A stretch of DNA of 64,000 nucleotides from Prevotella aff. ruminicola Tc2-24 (lineage in GTDB: Bacteria; Bacteroidota; Bacteroidia; Bacteroidales; Bacteroidaceae), in the NCBI RefSeq assembly GCF_900110895.1, contig NZ_FOIQ01000001.1:434001-498000 (forward strand). The letters run 5' to 3'. Numbering within the stretch: the first letter of the stretch is position 1; every line of letters starts with the position of its first letter. Both the position numbers and the translations under genes were made by a program. A model generated the notes under the pieces. It had not been told where the DNA came from and made no database searches. It was given only the letters and a program-made list of their open reading frames with translations. This document shows, piece by piece, positions 63,711 to 64,000 of the stretch.

Positions 63711-64000
63711 ATGAATGCAGCACAAGTTGTTGAGAATCTGAAGCAGAGATTCCCCAATGAGCCGGAGTACATCCAGGCAGTATCTCAGGTACTTCCCACC
63801 ATCGAAGAGGAGTACAACAAACACCCCGAGTTTGAGAAGGCCAACCTTATCGAGCGCCTCTGCATCCCCGATCGTGTTTGTGAGTTCCGCATCACTTGGG
63901 TAGACGACAAGGGTAACGTACAGACGAACATGGGTTACCGTATCCAGCACAACAACGCTATTGGCCCGTACAAAGGTGGTCTCCGTTATCACAAGAGTGT
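63711..64000 (+). CDS. gdhA: Glutamate dehydrogenase, 5' part (runs off the right edge)
   Basis: 96 codons open to the window end. The peptide starts MNAAQVVENLKQRFPNEPEY, includes RVCEFRITWVDDKGNVQTNMGYRIQHN and ends at GPYKGGLRYHKSV, the conserved substrate-binding stretch of hexameric NADP-type glutamate dehydrogenases. It assimilates ammonia with 2-oxoglutarate. Promoter with good -33 and -7 elements, preceded by an inverted repeat. About four fifths of the gene lies beyond the window. Confidence 0.93.
   Translation, partial: MNAAQVVENLKQRFPNEPEYIQAVSQVLPTIEEEYNKHPEFEKANLIERLCIPDRVCEFRITWVDDKGNVQTNMGYRIQHNNAIGPYKGGLRYHKS

Overview
The window is a chromosomal segment of a Bacteroidota bacterium, most likely Bacteroidales and probably Prevotellaceae. 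The evidence is the recurring TAnnTTTG -7 promoter element (about 18 copies, several with a TTG-type -33 element 18-20 bases upstream), an FeoA-FeoB fusion, a long SecA with a zinc-binding tail, a fimbrillin-like lipoprotein, DUF4105 and DUF4301 proteins and a MaeB malic enzyme. Genus is inferred from these features, not measured. No rRNA, tRNA, CRISPR array, transposase or phage gene was seen.

Positions 1-19,600 hold one long minus-strand exopolysaccharide/surface-glycan operon. It appears to be transcribed leftward from a promoter at 19,554-19,584 through a ~195-base leader. Gene order is Wza-like exporter (SLBB repeats), Wzz-like chain-length protein, Wzy-like polymerase, Wzx-like flippase, then a block of acyl-chemistry genes (ACP, KAS III, two SDRs, AMP-ligase, ACP, KAS III). 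After these come a GNAT protein, an ATP-grasp ligase, an opine-dehydrogenase-like enzyme, a second ATP-grasp protein, DapA, an initiating sugar transferase and a gene that runs off the left edge. Composition is mosaic: 6,819-10,473 and 15,460-19,351 are GC-rich, while the rest is AT-rich. No glycosyltransferase other than the initiating enzyme is visible, so those genes probably lie to the left.

Positions 19,643-28,000 carry envelope genes: PpiD-like foldase, CNNM/CorC protein, LptC-like lipoprotein, an outer-membrane protein, then (plus strand) a DUF4105 protein and an alkaline-phosphatase-superfamily protein. secA follows at 28,103-31,492. An orphan ABC ATPase at 31,575 is bracketed by two different short tandem-repeat arrays.

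Positions 32,392-37,964 form a tight plus-strand cassette: FkbH-like HAD protein, MaoC hot-dog protein, SDR, ACP, MBOAT acyltransferase, SGNH/DltD-like protein. The arrangement suggests a hydroxyacyl or glyceryl group is built on ACP and exported onto an extracellular polymer. It may act on the glycan made by the first operon. This cassette and the opine/ATP-grasp and KAS III modules are the best candidates for undescribed chemistry here.

Positions 38,000-64,000 are mostly housekeeping: feoAB, a 44-residue peptide gene followed by a fimbrillin-like lipoprotein, ruvC, a double ABC ATPase, a Crp/Fnr regulator, lepA, a small lipoprotein, yebC, pheT, a cytidylate-kinase-like protein, a FAD dehydrogenase, maf, kdsC, a nitroreductase, a FemAB/GNAT-like protein, a small lipoprotein, a RelA/SpoT protein with a degenerate hydrolase site, a DUF4301 protein, a TetR regulator, maeB, a two-domain flavodoxin-fold oxidoreductase, and the 5' part of gdhA. 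Heptamer-type tandem repeats recur in several spacers and also inside one coding sequence.
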